This document shows positions 55,348-63,843 of a DNA stretch of 64,000 nucleotides, piece after piece; the stretch's first letter is position 1, and the number at the start of each line of letters is the position of its first letter. Under the pieces are notes generated by a model. That model had not been told where the DNA came from and did not search any database. It saw only the letters and a program-made list of their open reading frames with translations. The position numbers were made by a program, and so were the translations under genes. This stretch comes from Arhodomonas sp051195215 (GTDB lineage: Bacteria > Pseudomonadota > Gammaproteobacteria > Nitrococcales > Nitrococcaceae): positions 4,548-68,547 of the forward strand of contig NZ_JBNAZM010000026.1 in the NCBI RefSeq assembly GCF_051195215.1. The letters are read 5' to 3'.

Positions 55348-56871
55348 ATGGACCACGAGGAACTGCTCCGCCACGACGAACGCGACGCGGATCCCGGCGA
55401 GGGCCCTCACCGGCCGTCGTTCGGCTTCGCTCGGCGCCACGGAGTACTCGTGCGGGAGGTCGACGAGCACGGCGCCCGCGTCATTTGTCGGCCGGGGGCG
55501 CCGCTGACGGTGCTCGCCGATCTGCGCCGCAGCCTGGGCGTGCCCATGCACGTGGAGCGTCTGGACGCCGACCGCTTCGAGGCGCTGCTCCAGGAGGCCT
55601 ACGAAACCACCTCCGGCGAGACCATGCAGGCCATGGAGGATCTGGGCGACGACCTGGACCTCTCGCGGATCGCCGAATCCATGCCCGAGCCGGAAGATCT
55701 CCTCGAAAGCGAGGACGACGCGCCGATCATCCGGCTCATCAATGCGCTGCTCACCGAAGCCATTCGTGAGGGCGCCTCCGACGTGCACATCGAACCCTTC
55801 GAGAGCCGGCTGACAGTACGCTTCCGGGTCGACGGCGTGCTCCGGGAAGTATTGCAGCCGCCACGCAGCATGGCGCCGCTGCTGGTCTCGCGCATCAAGG
55901 TCATGGCCCGGCTCGACATCGCCGAGAAGCGCGTCCCCCAGGACGGCCGCATCTCGTTGCGCATCGCCGGGCGCGCGGTGGACGTGCGTGTCTCGACCCT
56001 GCCCGGCGGCCATGGCGAACGCGTGGTGCTACGCCTGCTCGATAAACAGGCCGGACGCCTGGACCTGGAACACCTGGGCATGGACGATGCCTCCCGCAGG
56101 GAGATCGACGCCCTCGTCCACCGGCCCCACGGCATCCTGCTGGTCACCGGCCCGACCGGCTCGGGCAAGACCACCACGCTTTACGCCGCGCTCACACGCC
56201 TGAACGAGCGCAGCCGCAACATTCTCACGGTCGAGGACCCGATCGAGTACTATCTCGACGGCGTGGGCCAGACGCAGGTGAACACGCGCGTGGACATGAC
56301 CTTCGCCCGCGGGCTGCGTGCCATACTGCGCCAGGATCCGGACGTGGTCATGGTTGGCGAGATCCGCGATCTGGAGACCGCGGAGATCGCGGTGCAAGCC
56401 TCGCTCACCGGCCACATGGTGCTGTCGACGCTGCACACCAACACCGCCATCGGCGCGGTGACGCGGCTGCGTGACATGGGCGTGGAGCCGTTCCTGCTCT
56501 CCTCGAGCCTGGTGGGCGTGCTCGCCCAGCGCCTGGTGCGGCGGCTCTGCCCGTCCTGCCGGGAGCCCTACACCGCGAATGACGCCGAATGCGGATCACT
56601 GGGGGTGGACCCCACGAGCCCGCCGACGCTTTACCGCGCCGTGGGCTGCGAGGCATGCAACGGCCTGGGCTATCGCGGACGCAGCGGCCTGTTCGAGCTG
56701 GTAGTGGTGGACGAGACGCTGCGCACGCAGATCCACGACGGCGCCGGCGAGCAGGCCATGGAAGCGCACGCCCGCACGCGCACCCCGAGCCTGCGCAGCG
56801 ACGGCGTCCGCCGCGTCCTCGACGGTGAGACCACGCTGGAGGAAGTGGTACGGGTCACGACAGAGTCGTGA
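55348..56871 (+). CDS. gspE: Type II secretion ATPase GspE
   Basis: 507 residues, typical length. This cytoplasmic hexameric ATPase powers pseudopilus assembly through GspL/GspF. An N-terminal GspL-binding region is followed by the conserved NTPase core: Walker A GPTGSGKTTT (about 268-277), Asp box TVEDPIEY (about 294), Walker B DPDVVMVGEIRD (about 330), His box LTGHMVLSTLHTN (about 353). A zinc-binding insertion has CPSC (Cys401/404) and CEAC (Cys434/437). It starts 14 bases after gspD. It is followed by an unusual 125-base gap before gspF. Confidence 0.97.
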   Translation: MDHEELLRHDERDADPGEGPHRPSFGFARRHGVLVREVDEHGARVICRPGAPLTVLADLRRSLGVPMHVERLDADRFEALLQEAYETTSGETMQAMEDLGDDLDLSRIAESMPEPEDLLESEDDAPIIRLINALLTEAIREGASDVHIEPFESRLTVRFRVDGVLREVLQPPRSMAPLLVSRIKVMARLDIAEKRVPQDGRISLRIAGRAVDVRVSTLPGGHGERVVLRLLDKQAGRLDLEHLGMDDASRREIDALVHRPHGILLVTGPTGSGKTTTLYAALTRLNERSRNILTVEDPIEYYLDGVGQTQVNTRVDMTFARGLRAILRQDPDVVMVGEIRDLETAEIAVQASLTGHMVLSTLHTNTAIGAVTRLRDMGVEPFLLSSSLVGVLAQRLVRRLCPSCREPYTANDAECGSLGVDPTSPPTLYRAVGCEACNGLGYRGRSGLFELVVVDETLRTQIHDGAGEQAMEAHARTRTPSLRSDGVRRVLDGETTLEEVVRVTTES

Positions 56872-56876
56872 CCGCC

Positions 56877-56987
56877 GTTACGGGTTCCGGATTTCGAGTG
56901 CCGCGTTTCACGACGCCAACCGTCGTCGCGACACCGACCCCGGCCCCCACTCCCGAAACCTGAAACGCGAAACACGGAACTCGGCAC
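56877..56987. repeat. Inverted arrays of degenerate heptamers between gspE and gspF
   Basis: Left array 56877-56911: GTTACGG, GTTCCGG, ATTTCGA, GTGCCGC, GTTTCAC. Right array 56953-56987: CCGAAAC, CTGAAAC, GCGAAAC, ACGGAAC, TCGGCAC. The right array is the reverse-complement type of the left, so the pair can fold into a long imperfect hairpin. Period-7 intergenic repeats of the GTTTCGG/CCGAAAC type are noncoding; this copy interrupts an otherwise compact operon. Confidence 0.7.
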
Positions 56988-56996
56988 CGCCGTACT

Positions 56997-58211
56997 ATGG
57001 CCGCATTCGAATACAACGCCCTGGACGGGGGCGGCAAGGAGCACAACGGCGTCCTCGAAGGCGACAGCGCCCGGCAGGTGCGCCAGCAGCTGCGTGACCG
57101 CGGCTGGATACCGATGGCGGTGGACGAGGTGCGCGAGCGCCGCCGCGGTGGCGGGATCGCGCGGCGGCGCTCGCGCATCCGCGCCGGCGAGCTCACTCTG
57201 CTCACGCGCCAGCTCGCAACGCTGGTGGGATCGGGCACGCCGCTGGAAGAATCACTGCGAGCCGTCTCCCGTCAGAGCGAGCGACAGAGCGTGCGCAACC
57301 TGGTCACCGGCGTGCGTGCGCGCGTGGTCGAAGGTCACACCCTCGCCGACGGGCTCGCGGAATTCCCGCGCGTGTTCAACGAGCTTTACCGTGCCACGGT
57401 GGCCGCCGGCGAGCAGACCGGCCATCTGGACACCGTGCTCGAGCGCCTCGCCGACTATGTGGAAAAGCGCCAGCAGATGCGCCAGCGCATCCAACAGGCG
57501 TTGATCTACCCGATTGCCCTGGTGATCATTTCCATCGGCGTGGTTTCACTGCTGCTCACGTACGTCGTGCCCAAGGTCACCCGGGTGTTCGCCGATACCG
57601 GCCAGACGCTGCCGATGCTCACCCGGGGGCTAATCGCCACCAGTGACTTCCTGCGTGCCTGGGGACCGTTGTTGTTGGTCGCCGTTATAGGCATCGCCAT
57701 CGGATTCGCCGCCTCGATGCGCCGCGAGGGATTCCGCCGTCGCGTCCACGCCGTGCTGCTGCGCCTGCCCCTGATCGGCCGGCTCACCCGCAGTCTCAAC
57801 ACGGCGCGTTTCGCACGCACGTTCAGCATCCTCATGGGCAGCGGCGTGCCCGTTCTCGAAGGCCTGCGCATATCCGCGGGCGTGATCGCGAACCTGCCCA
57901 TGCGCGAGGCGGTCAGCGGCGCGGCCTCGCGCATACGCGAGGGCACGGCCATCGCCCGTGCCCTGGAGAACAGCGGCCAGTTCCCGCCCATGACCGTTCA
58001 CCTGGTCGCCAGCGGCGAGGGCAGCGGCAACCTGGAGGGCATGCTCGAACGCGCCGCTCACAGCCAGGAGCGCGAGATCGATGGCCTCATCGGTACCCTG
58101 CTCGCCCTGTTCGAGCCGCTGCTCATCGTCGTGATGGGCGGGATCGTTTTGACGATCGTACTGTCCATAATGCTACCCATCTTCGAGCTCAACCAGCTTG
58201 TCGGGCGCTGA
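56997..58211 (+). CDS. gspF: Type II secretion inner-membrane platform protein GspF
   Basis: 404 residues. N-terminal MAAFEYNALDGGGKEHNGVLEG is the GspF/PilC family beginning. Two repeated cytoplasmic GspF domains (about 65-190 and 270-390) flank three membrane spans (near 170-195: PIALVIISIGVVSLLLTYVVP; 222-240; 375-398: IVVMGGIVLTIVLSIMLPIF). It forms the inner-membrane platform that couples GspE to pseudopilin insertion. The ATG at 56997 follows the heptamer repeat directly and has no clear Shine-Dalgarno sequence, unlike its neighbours. Confidence 0.96.
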   Translation: MAAFEYNALDGGGKEHNGVLEGDSARQVRQQLRDRGWIPMAVDEVRERRRGGGIARRRSRIRAGELTLLTRQLATLVGSGTPLEESLRAVSRQSERQSVRNLVTGVRARVVEGHTLADGLAEFPRVFNELYRATVAAGEQTGHLDTVLERLADYVEKRQQMRQRIQQALIYPIALVIISIGVVSLLLTYVVPKVTRVFADTGQTLPMLTRGLIATSDFLRAWGPLLLVAVIGIAIGFAASMRREGFRRRVHAVLLRLPLIGRLTRSLNTARFARTFSILMGSGVPVLEGLRISAGVIANLPMREAVSGAASRIREGTAIARALENSGQFPPMTVHLVASGEGSGNLEGMLERAAHSQEREIDGLIGTLLALFEPLLIVVMGGIVLTIVLSIMLPIFELNQLVGR

Positions 58212-58231
58212 CCCCAAGGAGGCAACCACCA

Positions 58232-58699
58232 GTGTCCAAACACACCGTCCGCCGTCATCTCAGCCGCTATGGACAGCGGGGCTTCACCCTCATCGAGATC
58301 ATGGTCGTGATCGTGATCCTCGGCATCCTCGTGGCGTTCGCCGTGCCCAACATCATGGACAATCCGGAAGAGGCCCGGCTGACGAAGGCGCGGCACGATC
58401 TGCGCACCATCGAGAACGCGCTCGAGATGTACAAGCTCGACAATTTCCGCTACCCCACCAGCGAGCAGGGTCTGAAGGCACTCGTGGAAAAACCGCAAAG
58501 CGCCCCGGAGCCCGAGAACTGGCAGTCCGGCGGCTACCTCCGCGAGCTCCCCAGCGATCCGTGGGGCAATCCCTACCAGTACCTGGGCCCACAGGACACT
58601 GACGGGCGCGTGGAAATCGTCACGCTCGGCGCGGATGGCCGCCCGGGCGGCAACGGGCCCAACTCGGACATCAGCAACCGCGACAAGCAGTCCGACTGA
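58232..58699 (+). CDS. gspG: Type II secretion major pseudopilin GspG
   Basis: 155 residues from the GTG at 58232, with AAGGAGG upstream. The prepilin leader ends at QRG before FTLIEIMVVIVILGILVAF, with Glu5 of the mature protein present; it should be cleaved and methylated by a GspO/PilD-type peptidase, which is not encoded here. The globular part has the usual YPTSEQGLKALVEKP and the DPWGNPYQY loop, and ends with the GspG calcium-site region (VTLGADGRPGG...NSDISN). It is the main subunit of the pseudopilus. Confidence 0.97.
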   Translation: MSKHTVRRHLSRYGQRGFTLIEIMVVIVILGILVAFAVPNIMDNPEEARLTKARHDLRTIENALEMYKLDNFRYPTSEQGLKALVEKPQSAPEPENWQSGGYLRELPSDPWGNPYQYLGPQDTDGRVEIVTLGADGRPGGNGPNSDISNRDKQSD

Positions 58700-58702
58700 C
58701 CC

Positions 58703-59242
58703 ATGCCGCGCCAGCGCGGTTTCACGCTGATCGAGCTCCTGGTGGTGCTCGTCATCGTCGGTATTGTCCTCACGCTCTCGGTGCTGCAGCTGCGCGAGCC
58801 CGGCGAGCGCGCCGCGAGCGAGGCCGCCGAACGCCTCCACGCACGGCTCGCGCTCGCACGCGAGGAAAGCGTGTTGCGCGGGCAAGCGGTGGGCGTGGCC
58901 TTCGCCGCGGACGGCTACCGGTTCCTCCTGCCCGGGGAAGACGATGCGTGGGCACCGCTGGACAACGACCGCGCCCTCGCGGCGACGGAGTTGCCGTCCC
59001 AGTTGCGGCTTTCGGTCACACTCGAGGATCTGCCCGCGACGGCAGACGAAGACGGGGACGACGACGAAGGCGACGGCGAGGACGCGGATGAAGACGACAA
59101 TGGCGACCGCCCGACGGTCGTGCTCTACCCGAGCGGCGAGGCAACGCCGTTTACCGCCACCCTGAGCGCCGAACGCGGCGGCGCCTGGATCATCGAAGGG
59201 AGACTCAACGGTGCATTCGAGCTGCGCCGGCCTGAAGACTGA
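58703..59242 (+). CDS. gspH: Type II secretion minor pseudopilin GspH
   Basis: 179 residues, starting 3 bases after gspG. Prepilin motif QRG|FTLIELLVVLVIVGIVL, Glu5 present. The family role is a minor pseudopilin near the pseudopilus tip. Odd feature: a run of about 20 almost exclusively acidic residues (DEDGDDDEGDGEDADEDD, about 117-137) interrupts the globular domain. This suggests a surface loop, perhaps a halophilic adaptation or a cation-binding site. The gene overlaps gspI by 32 bases. Confidence 0.92.
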   Translation: MPRQRGFTLIELLVVLVIVGIVLTLSVLQLREPGERAASEAAERLHARLALAREESVLRGQAVGVAFAADGYRFLLPGEDDAWAPLDNDRALAATELPSQLRLSVTLEDLPATADEDGDDDEGDGEDADEDDNGDRPTVVLYPSGEATPFTATLSAERGGAWIIEGRLNGAFELRRPED

Positions 59243-59627
59243 ATGCCCGCCACAGCCGGGCAGCCGGGGGTTCACCCTGGTCGAGGTACTGGTCGCGCTC
59301 AGTGTGCTCGCCATCGCCCTCGCCGCCGCGGTGCAGGCGGCCACGGTCACCGCCGAATCCGCCAGCGACCTGCGTGAGCGAACGTTCGCGCACTGGATCG
59401 CCGACAATCAGCTCACCGAGATGCAGGCGGGGGGGGCGTGGTCCACCGGGCGCAGCACGGACGAGCGAGCCTTCGCCGGCCGCGAATGGCCGCTGACGAT
59501 CGTGGTGGAGGAAACGCAATTCGAACACGTTCGCCGCGTGCGGGTGAGCGTGGCCGCCCCGGACGACAAAGAGCAGGTCATCACCACGGTCCAGGGCGTG
59601 CTCCGCGACCCGGAGATCACGCCATGA
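59211..59627 (+). CDS. gspI: Type II secretion minor pseudopilin GspI
   Basis: 138 residues from a GTG at 59211 that lies inside gspH, supported by AAGGGAG eight bases upstream; no later start precedes the prepilin motif. The leader is longish and ends SRG before FTLVEVLVALSVLAIALAAA. The globular part carries the GspI features ADNQLTEMQ and GREWPL. In the family GspI forms the tip complex with GspJ and GspK. The stop overlaps the gspJ start (ATGA). Confidence 0.92.
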   Translation: MHSSCAGLKTECPPQPGSRGFTLVEVLVALSVLAIALAAAVQAATVTAESASDLRERTFAHWIADNQLTEMQAGGAWSTGRSTDERAFAGREWPLTIVVEETQFEHVRRVRVSVAAPDDKEQVITTVQGVLRDPEITP

Positions 59628-60205
59628 GCCGCACGCGCGGATTCACGCTGCTGGAGCTGCTGGTGGCGGTGGCGGTCTTCGGCATCGTCTCGGTAATCGC
59701 CTATGGCGGGTTGGAAGCGGTGCTCGCGAGCCGCAACCGGGTCAGCGCGGAAGCCGAGCGGCTGGGTGCGTTGCAAACCGCGTTCACCGTGCTCGCGCGC
59801 GATTTCCGCCACGCCGCCGACCGCCCCTACCGCGACCAGCTCGGCGACCGCCAGCCACCCATGCACCGCGACGGTCAGCGTCTGATGCTGGTGCGCGGTG
59901 GCCGTGCCAACCCACTGGACCTGCAGCGCAGCGCCTACCAGCGCATTGCCTACGGCCTCGACGACGAAAGCCTGGTGCGCTATTCGTGGCGCGCGGTGGA
60001 CAGTCCGTTCGAGCCCGATGTCAGCGAAAATGCACTGCTCGATGGCGTCGAGGATCTGAGCTTTCGCTTCCTGGGCGAGGACTGGCAGGACCAGTGGCCG
60101 CCAGCACGCACCGACAGCGAGGCACCGGAACTGCCCCGCGCGGTCGCGATCCGCATCACCCACGAGGACTACGGCGACATCCAGCGAGTGTTCCTGCTGC
60201 CATGA
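59624..60205 (+). CDS. gspJ: Type II secretion minor pseudopilin GspJ
   Basis: 193 residues from the ATG at 59624 (ATGA overlap with gspI). Prepilin motif RTRG|FTLLELLVAVAVFGIVSVIAY. Downstream features match GspJ: ARDFRHAADRPYRD, the LMLVRGGRANP strand, and the LVRYSWRAVD and GVEDLSFRFL segments. It is part of the pseudopilus tip. It ends in an ATGA overlap with gspK. Confidence 0.94.
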   Translation: MSRTRGFTLLELLVAVAVFGIVSVIAYGGLEAVLASRNRVSAEAERLGALQTAFTVLARDFRHAADRPYRDQLGDRQPPMHRDGQRLMLVRGGRANPLDLQRSAYQRIAYGLDDESLVRYSWRAVDSPFEPDVSENALLDGVEDLSFRFLGEDWQDQWPPARTDSEAPELPRAVAIRITHEDYGDIQRVFLLP

Positions 60206-61140
60206 GATGCCGGCAACGTGGCGTCGCATTGATAACGGCTTTGCTGGTGGTGGCGTTGGCGACCACTGCGGCGACGGCCATGCTCTCCGATCAGTACCTG
60301 GCCATCCGCCGCACACAGAACGTGCTCGCCGACGGCCAGGCATGGCAGTACGCGCTAGCCGGGGAAACCGTGGCATTGGCGCTGCTCGCCCAGGACCGCA
60401 ACGAGAACGACACCGACGGCGCCAATGACGTCTGGTCGGGCGCACTGCCTCCGGTGAACGAAGGCGCGGCGACCATCCGGATCGCGGTGACCGACCTCCA
60501 GGGGCGCATCAACGTCAATGCCCTGGCCGGTGAGGAGGCCACACGCGTCGAGCGCGTGGACGGCATCCTCACGCGGCTCGTTGCCGCCTCCGCCCCGGAG
60601 GCGGCAACGAGCTTCGCACCCGCACTTGCCGACTGGGCGGACGAGGACCTCCAGCCACGCTTCCCCGATGGCGCCGAGGACGACTTCTACACGCGTCAGA
60701 CTCCGGCCTACCGCAGTGCGAACGCGCCTCTGGCGGGCGTGTCGGAATTGCGCCTGCTGCGTGGTGTCGAGCCCGACGCGATTGATGCGCTGCGCGACGT
60801 GGTCGTCGCGCTGCCCCTGGAGGCCCGCGGCGTCAACCTCAACACCGCCCCCGCAACGGTACTCGAGGCGTTGCACCCGGCCATCGGCAAGGCCGATGCC
60901 GAACGCCTCATCAGCGCCCGATCCGACGAGGCATTCGCGAGCGTTTCGGAGATCCTGCGGGAGGTTCCCGCATTCGCCCAGCCGGAACTGCCTCAGGAGT
61001 GGCTGCGCGTGGCAAGCGAGTACTTCCTGGTGACCTCCACAGTGGAGCTGGGCCGGGTTCGCACCACCATGTACTCTGTAGTGCATCGCCCTGGTAATGG
61101 ACCGCTGCGGGTGCTCTATCGCGGCACGACCATGCCATGA
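60202..61140 (+). CDS. gspK: Type II secretion minor pseudopilin GspK
   Basis: 312 residues from the ATG at 60202. The leader MRCRQRG precedes VALITALLVVALATTAATA. As is normal for GspK, the mature position 5 is not Glu. The large globular domain contains DLQGRINVNAL, the SAP-like helical region and the NLNTAP helix-hairpin-helix-type motif (RGVNLNTAPATVLEAL) that mark the family. It caps the pseudopilus with GspI and GspJ. A 209-base gap follows before gspL. Confidence 0.95.
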   Translation: MRCRQRGVALITALLVVALATTAATAMLSDQYLAIRRTQNVLADGQAWQYALAGETVALALLAQDRNENDTDGANDVWSGALPPVNEGAATIRIAVTDLQGRINVNALAGEEATRVERVDGILTRLVAASAPEAATSFAPALADWADEDLQPRFPDGAEDDFYTRQTPAYRSANAPLAGVSELRLLRGVEPDAIDALRDVVVALPLEARGVNLNTAPATVLEALHPAIGKADAERLISARSDEAFASVSEILREVPAFAQPELPQEWLRVASEYFLVTSTVELGRVRTTMYSVVHRPGNGPLRVLYRGTTMP

Positions 61141-61349
61141 ACCATTGGCGAGCCCAGGGATTTCGGTGACAATGCGTCGTCGTTGCGACCGATCGAGGGA
61201 AGGAGCCCCAATGTTCCACGCTGCCCTGTCGCGCAGACAGACGGTCGAGACATGACCCACGCGTTATCGGCGACCCGCCATGCCCACACCGGCAAGCAAC
61301 CGGCGCGGGGTGGGCATCGCTCGGGATCTGTCAACAGGCCCTAGAACCC
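61141..61349 (+). other. Gap between gspK and gspL with a stem-loop and a tiny ORF
   Basis: Contains a 14-codon ORF (61211-61255) preceded by AAGGAG at good spacing, and a stem-loop (ATGCCCAC at 61280-61287 pairing with GTGGGCAT at 61310-61317, with an inner CCGG/CCGG pair). No larger gene is visible. The gap may hold a leader or an internal promoter for gspL-M-N. Confidence 0.5.
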
Positions 61350-62552
61350 ATGCGCCCACGTTTGATAGTCCATTTGACCGGCGACCCGGACACGCCACTG
61401 TCGTGGCGTTGCCTCGACGCCCAGGGCTCGCCCATGGCCGCCCCGGAAGGCGAGACACTCGCGGCAGCGGCTCGTGAGCGCCGCGTACTGGCCCTCGCAC
61501 CGGGCACGGAAGTCCTCACCACCCGGGTTCACATACCCGTACGCGGCCGCCAGCGGGTCGCCCAGGCTGTGCCCTGGGCCCTGGAGGATCAGCTCAGCGA
61601 GGACGTTGACGCGCTTCACTTCGCCATCGGGGAGCGCGATGCCGAGGGCATGGTGCACGTCGCCGTTGTCTCGGAGCAGGCATTGGCCGCGTGGCGCGAG
61701 CAGCTCGACGACGCCGGCGTGCAGGCCGAGGACATCTACCCGGATTACCTGGCGCTACCGCGTCACGAGCACGCCTGGACGATCCTGGTCGACGACCACC
61801 GGGCGTGGGTCCGTACCGGCCTGCAGACCGGGTTCGCCTGCGACGCCGATGCACTCGCCCTGTTCCTCGAAGCCGCACTCACCGAAGCCGGCGACGACGC
61901 GCCGCCGCGACTGGTCGTCTATCTGAGCGAGACGGCGACGCTGCAACTGCCGGAGGTCGCCCCCGAGCCCGAACGCTATCGCGTCAGCGATCCGCTGGCG
62001 GTGTTCGCCGAGCACCTGGACAGCCGCCACGCCATCGGCCTGCGCCCCGCGAGCTGGGGCGGCGCGAGCCAGGCGCATCGATGGTGGCGGACCTGGCGCG
62101 CCGCGGCTGTGCTCCTCGCCGCCGTCATCATCGCCGACACGGGGCACGCCTGGCTGCAACGCTGGCAACTCGCCGCCACCGCCGAGGAGCAGCAGGCGGC
62201 CATCGCGCGCATTTTCGGCGACACTTTCCCGGAGGCCGGCACCCCGGTCTACCCGCGCCGGCAAATGGAAAGCCGCCTCGCCGCACTGCGCAGCGGCGAC
62301 GATACGCCCTCTGGCGGAATGCTGCCGCTACTCGCACAACTGACTCCCGGACTGGCGAACGAGCGCATCGAGCTCACCGCCCTCGCCTATCGTGGTGGAG
62401 GTCTGGAAATACAGGTGTCGGCACCGGACCTCCAGGTCCTGGACGCGCTCAAACAGCGCCTCACCGGCGAAGGCCTGACGGTTGAGGTTCGCTCGGCACG
62501 CAACGAGCGCGACCACGTCATCGGCCGGCTCACCGTGGAGGGTGAGGCATGA
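61350..62552 (+). CDS. gspL: Type II secretion inner-membrane protein GspL
   Basis: 400 residues. The N-terminal cytoplasmic actin-like domain (about 1-235; LIVHLTGDP, VAQAVPWALEDQLSEDVDALHFAIG) recruits GspE. One membrane span follows near 245-265 (AAAVLLAAVIIADTGHAWL), then a periplasmic ferredoxin-like domain (about 310-400). It starts the distal gspL-M-N block and overlaps gspM by four bases. Confidence 0.94.
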   Translation: MRPRLIVHLTGDPDTPLSWRCLDAQGSPMAAPEGETLAAAARERRVLALAPGTEVLTTRVHIPVRGRQRVAQAVPWALEDQLSEDVDALHFAIGERDAEGMVHVAVVSEQALAAWREQLDDAGVQAEDIYPDYLALPRHEHAWTILVDDHRAWVRTGLQTGFACDADALALFLEAALTEAGDDAPPRLVVYLSETATLQLPEVAPEPERYRVSDPLAVFAEHLDSRHAIGLRPASWGGASQAHRWWRTWRAAAVLLAAVIIADTGHAWLQRWQLAATAEEQQAAIARIFGDTFPEAGTPVYPRRQMESRLAALRSGDDTPSGGMLPLLAQLTPGLANERIELTALAYRGGGLEIQVSAPDLQVLDALKQRLTGEGLTVEVRSARNERDHVIGRLTVEGEA

Positions 62553-63046
62553 AACAGTGGTGGGCGGAGCTGCAGCCGCGCGAGCGCCGTACTCTGAGCC
62601 TGGGCGGCGCGGCGCTCGTCATCGTTCTGTTCTACTTCCTGGTGTGGCTGCCACCACGCGCGGCACTGCCGGAGCTGCGCGAACAGGTCGCCCAGCAACG
62701 CACCGACCTGCAATGGATGCGGGCCGCCGCCGCACAAGCCCGGCAACTGCGACAGCGCCGTGGCGACACCGACACCAGCGCCAGCCAGCCCCGGCGGGCG
62801 CTTTACGCCCTGGCCGACGAGAGCGCCCGCGAGGCCGGGCTCGGCGACGCCATCGACCAGGTGGAACCCTCCGGCGACGACCAGGTACGGGTCGCGCTCC
62901 GTGACGCGCCCTTCGACCGTATCACCATCTGGCTGGCGGGCGTCCGGAAACGCTACGGCATTACCGTTGAGTCCGCGTCGATCCAGGCGAGCGACGACTC
63001 CGGCCGGGTCGACGCCCGCCTCGTTCTGCGGGGAGCCGGTTCATGA
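62549..63046 (+). CDS. gspM: Type II secretion inner-membrane protein GspM
   Basis: 165 residues from the ATG overlapping the gspL stop. A short cytoplasmic N-terminus (QWWAELQPRERRTL) precedes one membrane span (LGGAALVIVLFYFLVWLP), a coiled coil (LREQVAQQRTDLQWMRAAA) and a periplasmic ferredoxin-like domain. GspM stabilises GspL and helps position the platform. Confidence 0.93.
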   Translation: MKQWWAELQPRERRTLSLGGAALVIVLFYFLVWLPPRAALPELREQVAQQRTDLQWMRAAAAQARQLRQRRGDTDTSASQPRRALYALADESAREAGLGDAIDQVEPSGDDQVRVALRDAPFDRITIWLAGVRKRYGITVESASIQASDDSGRVDARLVLRGAGS

Positions 63047-63843
63047 AACGCTGGCTGCGTATCGTAGTGCTCGTCGTGGCCTTCCTGCTGGTTTATGCGG
63101 CTTCGCTTGCGGCAACGCTGCCGGCGGATGTCGCCTGGCACCTTGCCGGAGACCGTGTACCTGCCCGGGCTTACGGACTGCACGGCAACCTGTGGACAGG
63201 CGGCGCCGAGGCCGTAACCGTCAGGGGACATCGAGTGGACGGGCTCACCTGGCAGCTGCACCCGGCGGCATTGCTCACCGGCAAGGCACACCTGAGCGCG
63301 AAGGCCCGAACGCCCGACGGCGAGCTCTCCGGCGATGTCACGCTCTCCGCGAGTCGTGCGGTCACGGTGAGCGACGCCCGCGGCAACATCGACGTGGACA
63401 CCCTTCTCGCCTGGATCCGCCGAACGGGACTCGCAGCATTCGCCGATGGACGCGTGGATGCGGTGGTCCGCTCGTTGCGGCTCGAGAACCGGCAGCTGGT
63501 CAGTGCCGACGGCCTGGTGACCTGGCAGAACGCCCGCGTGCGCCTCGGTGACGAGCACGCTCTGGGCAATCTGGCCCTGCGGCTGACCCCCCACGAGGGT
63601 GGCGGCGTACGCGGCGAGCTCCGCGGCGATGGTGGCCCGCTGGCACTCGGCGGCACGGTAACGCTCACCCCCGACGGCGATTTCGAGGCGCGCCTCACAG
63701 TTCAGCCCCGCGAGGAAGCGGCCACCGCCGGCCGCCGGCTCGCCCGCACCCTCGGCCTCGCCAACCCGGAAGGCACCACGGTTGTCGAAGCCAGCGGCAA
63801 CGTCAGCGGCCAGGGCCTGCGCCTGACACAGCGGCCGGGATGA
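63043..63843 (+). CDS. gspN: Type II secretion protein GspN
   Basis: 266 residues, ATG overlapping the gspM stop. A single N-terminal membrane anchor (IVVLVVAFLLVYAASLAATL) is followed by a beta-rich periplasmic domain with LAGDRVPARAYGLHGNLWTGGA, as in GspN/PulN proteins. It is the last gene of the operon and an optional component in many T2SSs. Confidence 0.88.
   Translation: MKRWLRIVVLVVAFLLVYAASLAATLPADVAWHLAGDRVPARAYGLHGNLWTGGAEAVTVRGHRVDGLTWQLHPAALLTGKAHLSAKARTPDGELSGDVTLSASRAVTVSDARGNIDVDTLLAWIRRTGLAAFADGRVDAVVRSLRLENRQLVSADGLVTWQNARVRLGDEHALGNLALRLTPHEGGGVRGELRGDGGPLALGGTVTLTPDGDFEARLTVQPREEAATAGRRLARTLGLANPEGTTVVEASGNVSGQGLRLTQRPG

Noticed and set aside
53780..55348. Minus-strand frame of 522 codons opposite gspD, plus 51124-52311 and 58058-59407
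   Set aside because: Shadows of well-identified plus-strand genes; no plausible protein features.
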